Under the pieces are notes generated by a model. It searched no databases, was not told where the DNA came from, and worked only from the letters and a program-made list of their open reading frames with translations. The position numbers were made by a program, and so were the translations under genes. A stretch of 64,000 nucleotides of DNA from Apostichopus japonicus (Eukaryota; Echinodermata; Holothuroidea; Aspidochirotida; Stichopodidae), in contig NC_092583.1 of NCBI RefSeq assembly GCF_037975245.1, positions 2,968,764-3,032,763 on the forward strand, read 5' to 3'. Shown here piece after piece: positions 27,166-39,833 of the stretch (its first letter is position 1; every line of letters starts with the position of its first letter).

Positions 27166-28683
27166 AGAGAAGAACATTGAATAGATTGGTGAGAGGAAAT
27201 GTCAGTGAAACCTTTCGAAAAAAATGTTCTGAACATGAATAACCATTGTTTGACTTTGTTAGATATTAAGTAGCAATATGCCTGGTCACACACACACACC
27301 CAGGTGTATTTTACATTCAGACCGAGGACCCCATCGTTTTTTCGATTGTTCAAATCAACGTACCCTAACCTTAACAATACCCCATAACAATAGAATTCTT
27401 GCGAGGACATGATGATTCTTTAGAAATCACGTCCGAGGACCTGGAATGCTCTTCTTCAAGTCCTCGCCAGGAATACAAAACAAATACACCAAAAATGACC
27501 CTGCTGCAATTTCGCATAGCCGAAAATATTATTTTGTTCACATTTCATGTCATTCATATTCTCCGTTTGCATTAAGATGAAATACTCTCATCAGGTATTT
27601 ATATAGGCCAATCATCGGAATTTTTATGAAAAGTCTGCTCTTTTTTATTAACCAACTTGTGGCGACTAACTACCCAATCAAGATGGCGACTGACATATTT
27701 TTTTTGTTGCTTTCATTTTTTCTTCTTTTCTTGTTTTCGTTTCAACTCGTCACATTTCTCGTCTCTCTGCAAATAAAAACATGAAAAGAGTTGATTTGGC
27801 GACAAGATGTACTCCGAATGGATAAGAAAACAAACATTGTCCGGAAAGAATGTACTAAGCATTTTCTTTTCTCGATAAGGTTTTATCTGTCATTCTTCGT
27901 GTCCAAATTCTCAGTTAACAAAATGGAAAAGCCTTTAAGACGTGACGTTTGTGGCAAAGACTAATAAATGGACGTCAAGCTGATAATAAACATCTCTAAA
28001 AGTTAGACGAAACAATTATAATACTTTTCTTCGAGATCGTGTCCTACTTTCACATTTTTACAGCTCCCCTGGCTTTATTTTGATGGGGTACTATATATTG
28101 GGACGAGTGGCAGATCACAAAAGAGAATGTTGTTTAGCTGTATACATTGTTTCTAAGTTAGTGGATAGGGTTGACAGTGATACACAGCAGACAACGTACA
28201 AAATGCCACGGTTACTACCAAGACAATGGTTAATATCTTCTTTTTTTTTGTGATCCGAATATCTTACTATCTTCTACATCTCTACTTTCCAAATAGATTT
28301 AAAACAACTGTTATGCTGTCGAGCCGACTTTTCTTTTTTTGTGAGAAGTACAAATAGTCAGACAATATTGTTACAAGGTCAAGCTTTTATATTATATATA
28401 TGTGGCGTAAATGAAATCGATATGTAAATGTACATGCAGCCACTTTTCTTCAACTAGCACCTAACCTGCCATGGTTATCGTCCAGACGATTTGTAATATA
28501 CATAATTTTGATAAAAACCGAATGTATTATTGTTTTTACTTCTATAATTTCAAAGTTAATTTTAAAGCACTTTATCTACTGCGGGAAAAGTATTTTTTTT
28601 TTGCAGCTTGTAACAATAGAAACAGTTATTTATATAATGCGTGAATGCATGGTGACGTCAGAGAATTCGATATGCAAATTTTC

Positions 28684-28879
28684 ATCGCTTCTCGGCCTTT
28701 TGGCTAAGATCATGTGTAGTATCTGTTCCCTTTCGAGGGGAATGGTGATGCACACCCGACGATGATCACACAGTCACAGTCCCAATGCAAGGGGACTTGG
28801 GTTGAGAGCGGATCAGTCGTTTGGTATAGTTTGGTTTTCGTGCCCAGGTTCTTTCCTGGGCGACTTTTCCTTAAAGAAA
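28684..28879 (+). mobile_element. U2-snRNA-headed SINE, copy A
   Basis: The first 44 or so bases match the 5' end of U2 snRNA (opening ATCGCTTCTCGGCCTTTTGG and including the GTAGTATCTGTTC branch-site region) with one visible mismatch. The remaining 150 bases are unrelated to U2, end in a hairpin (CCCAGG...CCTGGG) and finish CTTAAAGAAA. The same composite sequence recurs at 45857 and 63275. The copy is bracketed by the direct repeat GCAAATTTTCAT (28674-28685 and 28880-28891), which marks insertion by retrotransposition. snRNA-headed SINEs (SINEU) are known from crocodilians; this looks like an independent family. It is not a functional U2 gene because the Sm-site and 3' stem-loop domains of U2 are absent. 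Confidence 0.85.
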
Positions 28880-29597
28880 GCAAATTTTCATTTGGAATGG
28901 ATTTTATCTTAACAGTGTAGATTCACTAACTATAATTCGTATATTACAGCATAGCTTTCATATTTAGTAAACAATTGACATATACCTGTACATCTGTGAA
29001 AAAGGTTTACAATATCAGCCTGATCTATACCATAGGCTCACTGAACGATTACATAAACGCCACACATAGCAACCGATCTGGATGAATTGGTTCCGGATAT
29101 TTTGTTAATTGTTACCGTTCTATTGCTTTCGTGTTGAACTGCAAAAACGTTCTCCATAAGTTCATATAATACATGAACTTCGAATTGCTGATTTGAAAAA
29201 AAGACCAAAAAAAAAAGGAGAAGTTTATTACTTAGAAAATGTAGGGAAATTATATCACATATACTATAGAAATATGGAAATTTTAACAAATTATTGTTAT
29301 TATTGTTACCCTGACTGTGTCGTACTGCCATTGATTGGACGAGAACACCAATAGTATGGCCCTATACCGGAAAGGTCAACTAGCTACTAACAATTTCGTA
29401 GAAATGTCTGAATTTCTGTATTGTCATGGTGCGATAACCTTCGTGGAGGTAACGACAATGTTAAAGTATTGAGGTAATTTTATAGTATAAAAATTTTGAT
29501 TACCGGTAATATAATGTCAGTGTATACATACTCTCTCTCTCAATCAACTTATTCCATAGCAACCGTGTTCCATTTACATTCTTCTGGCTGTACGAGT

Positions 29598-29699
<102 letters not shown>

Positions 29700-29779
29700 T
29701 ACTTGAATCTACAACTGATGGTCATTTGGATTTTAAACGCCGTGTCATTCTGAACATATTCTCTTCCATGCTCTGACTA

Positions 29780-30020
29780 GGGGCGCAACCTCCATTTCTG
29801 TCCTGGGAGGAGGGGGGGGGGGGGAGAGTGGTTAAGATGTTACGTCATCGAGGGGAGCGATCTAAAGAGACGGATGGCCCCTCCCCTGTGAGGAATTTGA
29901 GTGAAATGGATGATGCTTATATTAAAAATTGTTCTATACCTTGCAACTTTTGCAACAATGTTGGAGCAATTTCATAATGCAAGTTTTGCAACAATGTTGG
30001 AGCAATTTCATAATGTACCG
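29780..30020 (+). repeat. dispersed repeat starting GGGGCGCAACC, copy 1
   Basis: Begins GGGGCGCAACC, continues through a G run and GTTAAGATGTTACGT, then a GGCCCCTCCC block and a TTGCAAC end. A related series in the same order occurs at 43659-43830. GGGGCGTAGC-like starts are typical of ends of non-autonomous DNA elements, but no intact opposite end was found. Confidence 0.5.
29945..30016 (+). repeat. 36-bp tandem duplication
   Basis: Two nearly identical 36-base units, each containing TTTTGCAACAATGTTGGAGC, lie head to tail. Confidence 0.9.
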
Positions 30021-33000
30021 GACACACATTAATTTATGTACATTAGGATTTTTTTGGTGGAGAGGGATTTAAGCTGACACCACCCCCCCCCCCAACCCCT
30101 CCTCCCATCAGATGTGTATGTGGTTATATTGACAGACGAAATCTATCATTGTGGTGTAAATTCATAACTACTGTCAGGTCAGAACGTCTTCTGGTAACTT
30201 CTTTTACACTTTTCAGTTTGGTCTTTATTGTGTCCGTTTGAAGACGGAAGGTTTTGGGAGTAAAGGTATGATGATGTGTGGAATGTCCTTTTTCCTTCCA
30301 TTTTTTCGTTCTTCTTTTCTTTTGGTCTGTTGCCCATTTAGTGAAAGACAAATATGTACAACATATCTCTTGGTAATTTTCATAAAGTGTAAGTTGTGGT
30401 TTCCTTAAGCGATATATTGCGAGCCCTGTTGAACTTTCGCGCCAGCATGTCCGTTTACTTTGCATGGACAGACCTGTTTACTTTGATTCTTATATAAGAC
30501 TATATATTCCTCTTTTCCAGGGTTGACTATAGCTTGCCTCAATGATCATCACCAAAATGAACCAATTGGATGTCATATTTGTGGTTAGACTACCGTAGTT
30601 GTCGTATAGAAGAAGCGTTATTGACAATAAATAGGCTATTAACGATTGTGGTCGTCAGCTCTCTTGACTTTGAAGAACAAGAAGAAAAAAAAAAACATAG
30701 AATCTCCAATGGATTAGAAATATTGAGGAAGCAACAGTGAGTTTGTTTTGCCTTAAATAAATACCTATGGAATTAAAACTAGGCATTAGAGATTTGAAAT
30801 AACTCAAGCCAGAGGATGTCGATGATCCGATTGTTGGTTGCACTATTGACAACTACCGGAGGAGGGTTTGTAATCTATCGATAAATGGTATCATGGCTAT
30901 TAAACGCCGGGGGGGGGGGGGGGGACTGGGCCAATAAATTATACTTATAGCTCAGTGACCCAACCGGCGACTTGAAACCATGGAGGTAAAACAGTTGGAA
31001 AAAACGGCGCATTTGGCACCTCGGGACGAAACCAGCATATTTCGCGACCAAAGTTGTACGAATCATGGATCGAGATACAGGCTTCAGATATGGAGGATGT
31101 GGGTGGGGGGGGGGGATGGCGGACAGACAAATGTCCACCAGTGAAATAGATATTTCCACCTATGACGGTACCAAGACCCCACGAAAATCATTGCTGTGGA
31201 AATTATTGTACAAAATGGCCCCTCGGCGGATTTAAAACATACCCCAAAAGTTTCATTCAGTAAATGAAAGTGTCTTCATATAGCTCAACTAAAGAGCTAT
31301 GTGCATAGATGACAAAAGAGAGTGGTGAACCTTGAACGCTACCAAAGGAAAGAGAAATATCAAGCAAAAAAAAAACAACCCACAATGCAGTGCGCAGTTT
31401 ACCCGAAGATGCGCGCACCGTCGCGTAACAGACGGGAATGTGATAACCGAAAGAAACTTTTCCCTCAGTTTTGAGGGTGAAACAGGTAAATTGTTATGTA
31501 GTTTATGTGTTTATTATAGCGTAAACAGCACGATGGGAAGGTTATTCGCAAACTACACTGAATCAATGCTTGGAGGATGGATATACCAAAAACATTTATC
31601 CCTGCTATAGTTCCTCCCTCTTATCCTTCCCCTTCTGTACACCACCCTCCCCTCCCTCACCCCACCATACAACCCCCTCCCCCGCCCCCATCGGAAATGT
31701 CATACGCCACATAGTACTTGGCATTTCACCAACGAAAGGCAAACTTGATCCATGTATACTTTTCCCATCACGCAATAGCAAAGGAGTATAGGAATCTTGT
31801 TAGCCAATAGCCATCATATTACGGAATCCTTTACCTTGCCCTTCCCTCACCCGTCTCCTTCTTTACCAGGAAGTACCGGTGTACTAGGGTGAAGTCATAC
31901 TCCTCCTTTAGTAGTTTAGGACGTGTAAATTTACGGAATAGAGGAGCCATTAAAATTCATACAAACACTTCAAGTGAAATCAAATTGATACTTTGCCAAG
32001 TCTTACCTCGAAGCGGATGCCTTTCCTCAAAAAACTTATACAATAACATCGGTATGGTATCCTAGCATTGATGACGTCATATTGTTACCACACATGCGAG
32101 CGACGCGCTTTCAAGTTTATTTACGATGTTCTAACAATTGGGGGATATTGTTTAATTGATCTTCCGTCCCCAAAGATGATTGGAATAAGAGAGATTTTGT
32201 TCTTCAACTCTTTAACCTCACGTACTAGTAGCCTACCACTAGGAAACATTATTGCCAATGAAAATGTTAATTTCCCTAGGGTCGAACATTGATAGATATG
32301 GGGTAATGGTTAAGGAAAATATTTGATCAAAACATGATATGGAAAGGAAATAAAAATAATACGCCCTCGCTGTATATAATGTTATATGTTGAAGCTATTA
32401 ACCCTTGAAAACACATCATTACTCTCACATGTAATGGATAAATGCCATACCACGTGGAACTGACTATTAGCAGAGTCAATAGCTTCGTCAACAATTGAAT
32501 TGTCACATGGGAACAAGCTCTGCGTATATACATTGTAGCACGTAATAAACTTCACAGAAGACATACCGAGAAACTTGGGATCTTTCGTCGAATAAAAGAA
32601 GGGAGATAAGAAAACCCAAGTTTGTCATTCTTTCTTGAAAAGATGGATCTCCTTCAGTAGCTCGTTGACAGTTCGACGTCATAATTCAAAACATGATAGG
32701 CGGGTGAAATAAAAAGGAAAAAATGAACCGTATCCCTTGAGACAAAACACACAACATACTACATATTATCGTGATGAAATACGAGACAGTTGTACCAATG
32801 TTCAACTGTAAAGACATAATGTGCGAAAGGTCGAGAGTTTAGGAAAATAGAGGGCGACATACTGCATTTCAATGACTCATCTGGAATAAGAAGGCTTCGT
32901 AGTTTGTTTTTCCTCATTTAGGTAAAGTGACGTACCCCGCTGCATAAATAGGTATTTGCCAAGAATTTAACCACCTAACTGTCTTTTCATCATCTTCATC

Positions 33001-34343
33001 CCCCCCCCCTAGTCCTTCCTCTATACCGCTCCCCCATACCACTACCCTTTGTTGACGTCAAATCGCGTCTCATTTTTTTATAACCGAAAGGTATAAGAAT
33101 GACAAAAGATATGATACAGAGCATGTCAAAGGAAGCAAACTAATCCAAGATTAATCCCAAATTTCATATCTTTGCTCCGTATAGCTCTTGTATAAAATGC
33201 TGCAGTTTATTCACTTTTCACTTTTGGTGCATTGCGGTGCACTGTGCAATGTTTTGTGGGGAGACGACAAAGAAAAGAGACCGACTTATATAAGATCCTA
33301 TAGCAATCATCAGTTTCACAAACGAGTAAAGGAAAGGGGATGGTAACGTCATTATATAGGTATGTTTGAAACTAGTGTATATATGCATGGAACTTATTAC
33401 AGAATAGTTCTATAAACTGACTATCAACTTCGTGTCACTTGCATTGTAAATATGTTTACCAGGATTGAGCGGCTATTTTGAGAGATTTATTCCTTCTTAA
33501 TTAAAACTAGAAAATTCACTCCATGAATGACATCCCCATCAGAAAAATTAAAATTCACATCAAATATCGTCATTTTTTTCCACCGCATTTGCCCAAATAT
33601 CCTTCCATATCATCATCGTTATTATATATAAGTTTAACATTATGAGACATTTCCATTACAAAAATATACAAAATTACACCCCAACATAAATTAAGAAATG
33701 CTGGGTTAAAATGCTCCCGACGGTTTTTTTTTATCGTGTTTTTTTTTATATGAAAACACTGACAAATTTCCAAATTGTATTAAAAAGTAAATTGCTTTTT
33801 CTGTAGGGTAAATAGCAAAAGTTAATATAATATTGCACATCTAGCAACAAACTCCAATACAACTTTGCCATGAGTTCAAATTTCGATAGGGTCAAGGTTT
33901 AAATTATACAGGCGTCTTTACCTGCACTCACCAAAGAACTTATTTTGGCAGATTTTTGTTCAAAATACCATATGAAACGTCTGTGATTCTTCCGTCCGAC
34001 ACAAATATTTTTCCACCTGAGGAAATAAATAGGCCCTTATTCTGATGTTTGTAAATTGACTTTATAAACTGTAATATTGTAAACTTGTTTCCGCTTTTCA
34101 AAGTGTCCGGTCAATTCAGATCTAAAAATAATAGGAATAAAATGACAAACAGCAATTCGAAGTATCCAAACATACAAAAGGAAGAAATTGGGTTATCCTT
34201 AAAAAGAAAAATTAACCTCAAATGAATGGTTGACGTAAGCATATATACTAGTCATTCGTTGGAATAATTTGACAACAACATTAAATATTGAATTTGCAAG
34301 TACATGAGATTAAAAAAGGAGTCCTGCGTCAATATGGGAGTGT

Positions 34344-34564
34344 GGAGTGTTAGCTCAGTGGTTAACGCCGGTGCCTTCCATTCATAAGGTCCCCGGTTCG
34401 AGTCACTCCAAGATTAATGTATGTCGTCCAGTTACAGAGTTGTTGAAAATTGACAATTCATAATCATGGACGTTAAATATGAATGTAAGAGACTGACTTC
34501 GATCAGCTAGCGGCTTTGATAAGCCAATGAGGCTAGTTCTGCTTGCAGGAGGATCTAAAATACA
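34344..34564 (+). mobile_element. tRNA-derived SINE, copy 2
   Basis: Same family as the copy at 5327-5560. The head here is better preserved: GGAGTG at the start can pair with CACTCC after the B box (GGTTCGAGTC), as an acceptor stem would. The body is about 85-90 percent similar by eye to the first copy and also ends near GCAGGAGGATCTAAAATAC. Confidence 0.82.
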
Positions 34565-34856
34565 TACAATATCAGTACGTGACAGCAAATTTCTCGATAC
34601 ATATGAACCACAAAACGCTAGACCCAGTGGCAAAGCCAGATACTTCCATATGCCAGACCGGGAAGCATGGGTAGGGTATAGGTGGAGATGTAGGCCCAGG
34701 TGTACAGGTTGAGGCGAGGCTTTGACAGAGAGAGACACACGTGACGTATAAATTTCCATAATGTTGAATATATATAGATTACTATTCCCACTACCATTTT
34801 AGATACCACTCCTATGTGTTAATTTCGCCAGCATCGAATGTAGTGATAGATAATTA

Positions 34857-34887
<31 letters not shown>

Positions 34888-34980
34888 TTACATTACGCTC
34901 TTCTTCATAACGTGGTATTGAGCACTCTGTCGTGTTCTACTTGGAACATTTTATACACTTCTATATATATATATATATAG

Positions 34981-35016
<36 letters not shown>

Positions 35017-38000
35017 ACATCGCGACTAATCGACCCTCGAGAATATGGCACCGTTTCTCGAGCAATTCTTATCTTGAAATTAATATGATAAAAATAGTAC
35101 CATCTGAACACGTGTACCATTTATATTGACAAGGTATTTGAAGAATTGTAATATAATATAAAGTTTATCGGTATAAAAGTCTATAGCCTGTTTTTATATG
35201 AGACAAGGTTGAATAGCACTCAACTTAATGTTAGTTGGGGTCATTTATATTTAGAAATAGGTAAACCTTTTGAACATACCTAGACACCGGTAACTTCGCG
35301 ATTACGAGGCAGTTTGATTTATTGCTCAGTATCCTTAATTTTATGATTTCAGGAGATCTCTTATACAACATAGAAACCCATCACCTCTGTTAGCTCTATA
35401 TAGATTATGCTTATCCAATACCATATATATAGGGTTGCAATTCCTATTTTCCACATCTCTGTTTTTCGAGATCTTTGTGATATTTCTTCGGACCTGTTTG
35501 AGTGAGTATCTAAAGACTTTTAGTTAAATGGGTATTCCGGTGCTATATAGACAATGTAAACACATATCTTTGAAAGACGTAACTACCCTATACTTTTATA
35601 GTTGTAAACCCGTCTCAGTATCTCGTAGTTTAATGAATGTAACAGACCTATATCCGTGTTGACAGCAGGCTGCACCGTCCCTGACTCCACTATAGGTGGA
35701 TCTTACCAGCTGGCCTGGGATATGATAATAATTATAGCAGGTCAACTTCAAGAATTCACGTTTTACTTTCCTATGAAATACACAAAAATATATATTCTTG
35801 TTGGGGTTGAGATACATTTGGCTGTCATAATTCTCTCTATTTGAGAATCTCATCAAAGTGCAATTTTTCTGTAGACACATTAATTCACAAAATATCACTA
35901 AAATTAAAAAAGAAAAGACAAGAAAAATCATCATATATTCCCCATAAGAAATGCTATAAGTATGTGGTTTTGAGCTAAAAAATATACATAAAACTTCCAG
36001 CAATTTTGTTTGAAACAAAAATCAAGTTCATCTATCGGAAAACCTTTCCGCAGATTATATTTCTTATATCTCAATTTGTTTTCGTTAAGATGCCATTATT
36101 ATAGCTCCTTCTCCCATGTACCAATTTTTAGGTACCTGGATTTGATGTCCTCCGCGTTCAAAATCAAGCCCTGGAACCAATTAACACAATCAAACGGACG
36201 TCAAATAAAACACCTGAACTGGAAGATGAGATTAAAACGTAAGAAACTCATTACGTCGTTAATTTTATTACCTTCTTGCAAAGGTTGTCCGGAAAGGGAC
36301 ATTGTTATTGCAAGGACTCAAATGTTTTCTGCTCCAAATGTTTAGTCTGTTTTTTATTTTATATTTTGATTTCTTGTTTGATGTACCAAAGCATAATTTA
36401 GGTCAGTCAATGACGAACAAAAACGAATCCGTCAAAGTTCTCGAGATCCCCGGTGAATTAATCTGTTGTTCAAGAAGAAAAAAGTATATTTTTATAGAAA
36501 AAAAAACTATAAAAAAAACTTTCAACATGGTACGCTGGAAAAAAAATTAAAATCATTTGCCAACAGTTAGGTCATATTAGGGATTAATGCTTTTTCAATC
36601 TGATTGTATAATTTTGTTTATTTGTTTGAGTGATGACAATCACATTCATTAGGGTGGGGGAATCGGAGGGGGGGGGTGTTCTTGCTAAAGTTATTGCATT
36701 CGGGACTTCACTCCACAAACTGTTTATCGGAAAGGTCTAATTTTTTAATCGATTTTTATCTCTATATTTTACAGATATTTATGCAATGAAAAAGCTGAGA
36801 AATTTAAGTATACTGCCATGAATTTCTTATCTTTAGGTTTCTATAGCGGCCGATTACAGTCCACGCACCTATTCAAGAACAACCTTAACGAAAATATAAT
36901 TTTGCGCCACTGTGGATGATAATTAAGAGGAGTGAAAACTCCCCCTTTTTTTAATAATCCCTTTTTCCTTATAAGTCATTTCCGGTTTATATCGGTTTGA
37001 TATTTTGACATAGCCGGGGTGTTGAAATAATTCCTTTATTTCAAAAGTCTCTATAAACTGGAATTACGGAAACCACCGCAATTACCACAATTACATTTGA
37101 TATTGAATAACGACAAATGTTTACCAAGAACTATTACATCATATCTATCCGGCAGACGTAAATACAGGATAAAACTGACGTCATGAGTTTGTCACAAGTC
37201 GTTTTCATAGTGGCCTTCATCAGATAAACATTTAATGTCTTATAGTCACATTAACACAGTTAATATCGCCATTGACCTACATACACACTTGGCACATCTA
37301 TAGAACTGTTTTTTTATTTGCCAATCCTTCCTTACCGTATTAGCCTATGATAGTTAATGATATGGACAATTATGGCACATATACTATGAAAAGTTAACTT
37401 TCTTGAGCTACAAATTGACAAAATAATTGACAAAATTAACTAAAACAAAGATTGCTTTAATGAAACCAAAAAGGCTTCTATCGGTACGATGTTGCTTGCA
37501 GGCGCGTATACGCAAGATTTTCTATGAGATGCAGTGCGTTTACTGTTAAGTGTATATGGGGGACCGAGGTGGTTATGGGACGCCGATTGAGCAATGACAA
37601 GTATAGAGCAGTGTGGTTAGCCGTCATGACTAACTCTATCCTATACTGGTTCATTATAGGTGTTCCTCATTCAAAATATTCCCAGAATTTCCCATAACTG
37701 AGCGTTTCCTTTTGAAGTGTCGCCAACAATGAATCATGAAGTGGTTCTTAATTAGTAGCCCCTTTCAGATGAAATAGGATCTTTATCATTGTTCCATGCA
37801 CGACTATGGTAGTATTGTTCCGTTTTAAGACAATAGCTTCGGACCCAAATAAGGCTTTTATATATGATATCCCTGGCAGAATTCCAAAAATTACATGGCA
37901 ACCGATCAAGTTTAAAATCACTAAGAAAAACTTTAGAATCCTGATCAATCATTTCATGAGATTTTATCTGGTGAATCCTGATTTTTTTTATAAATACTTA

Positions 38001-39555
38001 TTCGTCTCAATGGTGCATGGAGGGGGCACGGAACCTTATCCTTCCTTAATCGCAGGAGAATTGTACCACCAAATGATGACGTCATCAGTTCGTATCCGTT
38101 TTAGTAATGTAACGATTTGTGGTAGAAATTTATCAGTGATTTATAAAATGTTTGGTCAAAGATTAATGATCATGCAGTCACAACGATTTTTTTTGTTTCC
38201 AGACGGGTCACTAACCACATTTGTTGCCGACTTTTAACATTTCCATTTCACCACATCCACAAGCCCGTTCTAACCTTCTCCGCCCCCACCCCTCCCGTCC
38301 TTGCTACAGCAACGTTCTTCGTCACGACATTTTCTTTATTTATGTGCACCAGATATGATGATGTTCTAAAAAATGTGTCCATGTTCTAACAAAATGTTCA
38401 CATTCATGCGGGTGTCACATTATATGTGGACGATATGTACACATATAGGTTGTGTTGCAAAACTGAAAAATATCGAAGCATCACTTTGGCGTGAACAAGA
38501 TTTCAAAATATGTGTGCGTTGGGGGGGGGGTGGGGGGAGGGCATATCTAAACTGTCCCATGACTGATTTAGGTATAGGGCTGAACTTTCATGAGGGGAAC
38601 TGGGGAACTCCCCGAACGAAAAAAAAAGTAGAAAATTGAGACGTCAAATTGTGCATTCTGAAGGCATATTATATACTACATAATTTACGTCTATAATTAG
38701 CTCTGAACGCAAGATTGTTCGACTTACTCTTCATTTTGTGTGTATGTGTGTGTGCGTGTGTGTGTGGTTGAAAAGGAGGTCTATACATGTAGCAGTGGTC
38801 TTATTCTTCCCTGGCAGAAGGAACGTATCGCTGACTGAATCATTTTCTCCCGACTGACTATGGTCGTTAGGGCGGGCCGACCACCCCCCCCCCCTTGCGA
38901 CCTTGCGAACACCATTACAGCATCGCCCTATCAGGCGAATTTCTTGGCGCTTACAGAAAGTCAAAAGGCCCGGCAAATGTGCCCGACCCCCTGCCCCCCC
39001 CCCATAAATTTGGCGTCACACGAAAAGAGACGTGGCATGGTATACGTTATAAGGGGATCCAAAGTGTTGATCTCATAAGCAACAATTAATATGATCTAAA
39101 TAAACCTATCAAAAAGACAAAACAAAATGGCTACTAGCGAGGGCTATACCCTCTTTACTTATCGCCACCAACATCAACAAATATGACATCATACACGTGA
39201 TTATGCTTTTATAAATATTGAGTTTTCCACCCTCTTCTCTACATCCATCTAGCTGTTTTGTTCTCATAGAAATTGGCCAGTATTCCCCGAAACCGTCACC
39301 TGCTTGTTTAACCAAAATTGAATTTCATAAACAATTTTTCAATGATCCATCATTATAACTCACCTCATACTAGGAGGATATGACGTCATTTCGGGAGAAC
39401 ATTGAAAACCGTTTGTTTATATTTAGACTACGTAGGATGTTACAGCAATGTGTGTAAATCGAAGCACACGTCCCCTTCGCATTAAAGAATGATTTTGGGC
39501 GGAATTTTAATCTATGTTCCCATCGAGATTTGTGATGTTTCTGAGCTACTGACCC
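34565..39555. other. intergenic, no gene seen
   Basis: Two AT microsatellites (34858-34886 and 34963-35012), G/C runs near 36667, 38521 and 38883, and three TGACGTCA palindromes (37176, 38077, 39381). The longest frame (143 codons at 37806-38237, plus) has no domain, signal or splice context to support it. Confidence 0.45.
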
Positions 39556-39671
39556 GATGGTCTGTGTGCTAGCCTCAGCAGACCAGCCACTTTGGTATGA
39601 TGCCTTGAGATTTGATGGTCTGTGTTCTAGCCTTAGCAGACCAGCCACTTTGGTATGAGCCCTTGAGATTT
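39556..39671 (+). repeat. 58-bp tandem duplication
   Basis: Two 58-base units (39556-39613 and 39614-39671), each containing AGCAGACCAGCCACTTTGG, are followed by a few bases of a third. Confidence 0.9.
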
Positions 39672-39833
39672 GATGGGTCTTCAAAAAAAAAAAAAAACAC
39701 ACAGACCCGAGTGGTCTATTTAAATAGCCTACAACTTGGAATGCTAGCAATGGGTTTTAATTAAATGTCTTCATCTTGGTATATCAAGCTCCTATTTGCG
39801 ATATTATATATTTGAACATATAACAGATGCATG

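Larger units (their letters stand above)
22012..28673. other. intergenic, no gene seen
   Basis: Contains a long AT microsatellite, homopolymers near 22540-22553, 22800-22810 and 23558-23571, three TGACGTCA palindromes (23250, 23470, 24316), a CpG-rich patch at 24530-24600 and a short (GGAAT)n run near 25597-25640. A small pair of inverted GGCGTAG words at 22760 and 22845 may bound a tiny repeat. No coding exon could be supported. Confidence 0.45.

Noticed and set aside
26976-27410. 144-codon open frame, minus strand
   Set aside because: Its middle is a Ser/Leu/Pro artefact of the purine tract at 27065-27165.
28684-28879. Functional U2 snRNA gene
   Set aside because: Only the first 44 or so bases match U2; the Sm site and 3' stem-loops are missing, and the unit has retroposition hallmarks and sister copies.
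34344-34412. Free-standing tRNA gene
   Set aside because: The tRNA-like head continues into a body shared with 5327-5560 and lacks a terminator after the head, so it is a SINE.
35596-36018. 140-codon open frame, minus strand
   Set aside because: Composition follows the AT-rich background and no motif or family is visible.
37806-38237. 143-codon open frame, plus strand
   Set aside because: No domain, no coding-like composition, no splice context, and it overlaps other frames in AT-rich DNA.
39556-39671. CRISPR-like array
   Set aside because: Just two head-to-tail 58-base copies without spacers in a eukaryotic genome.
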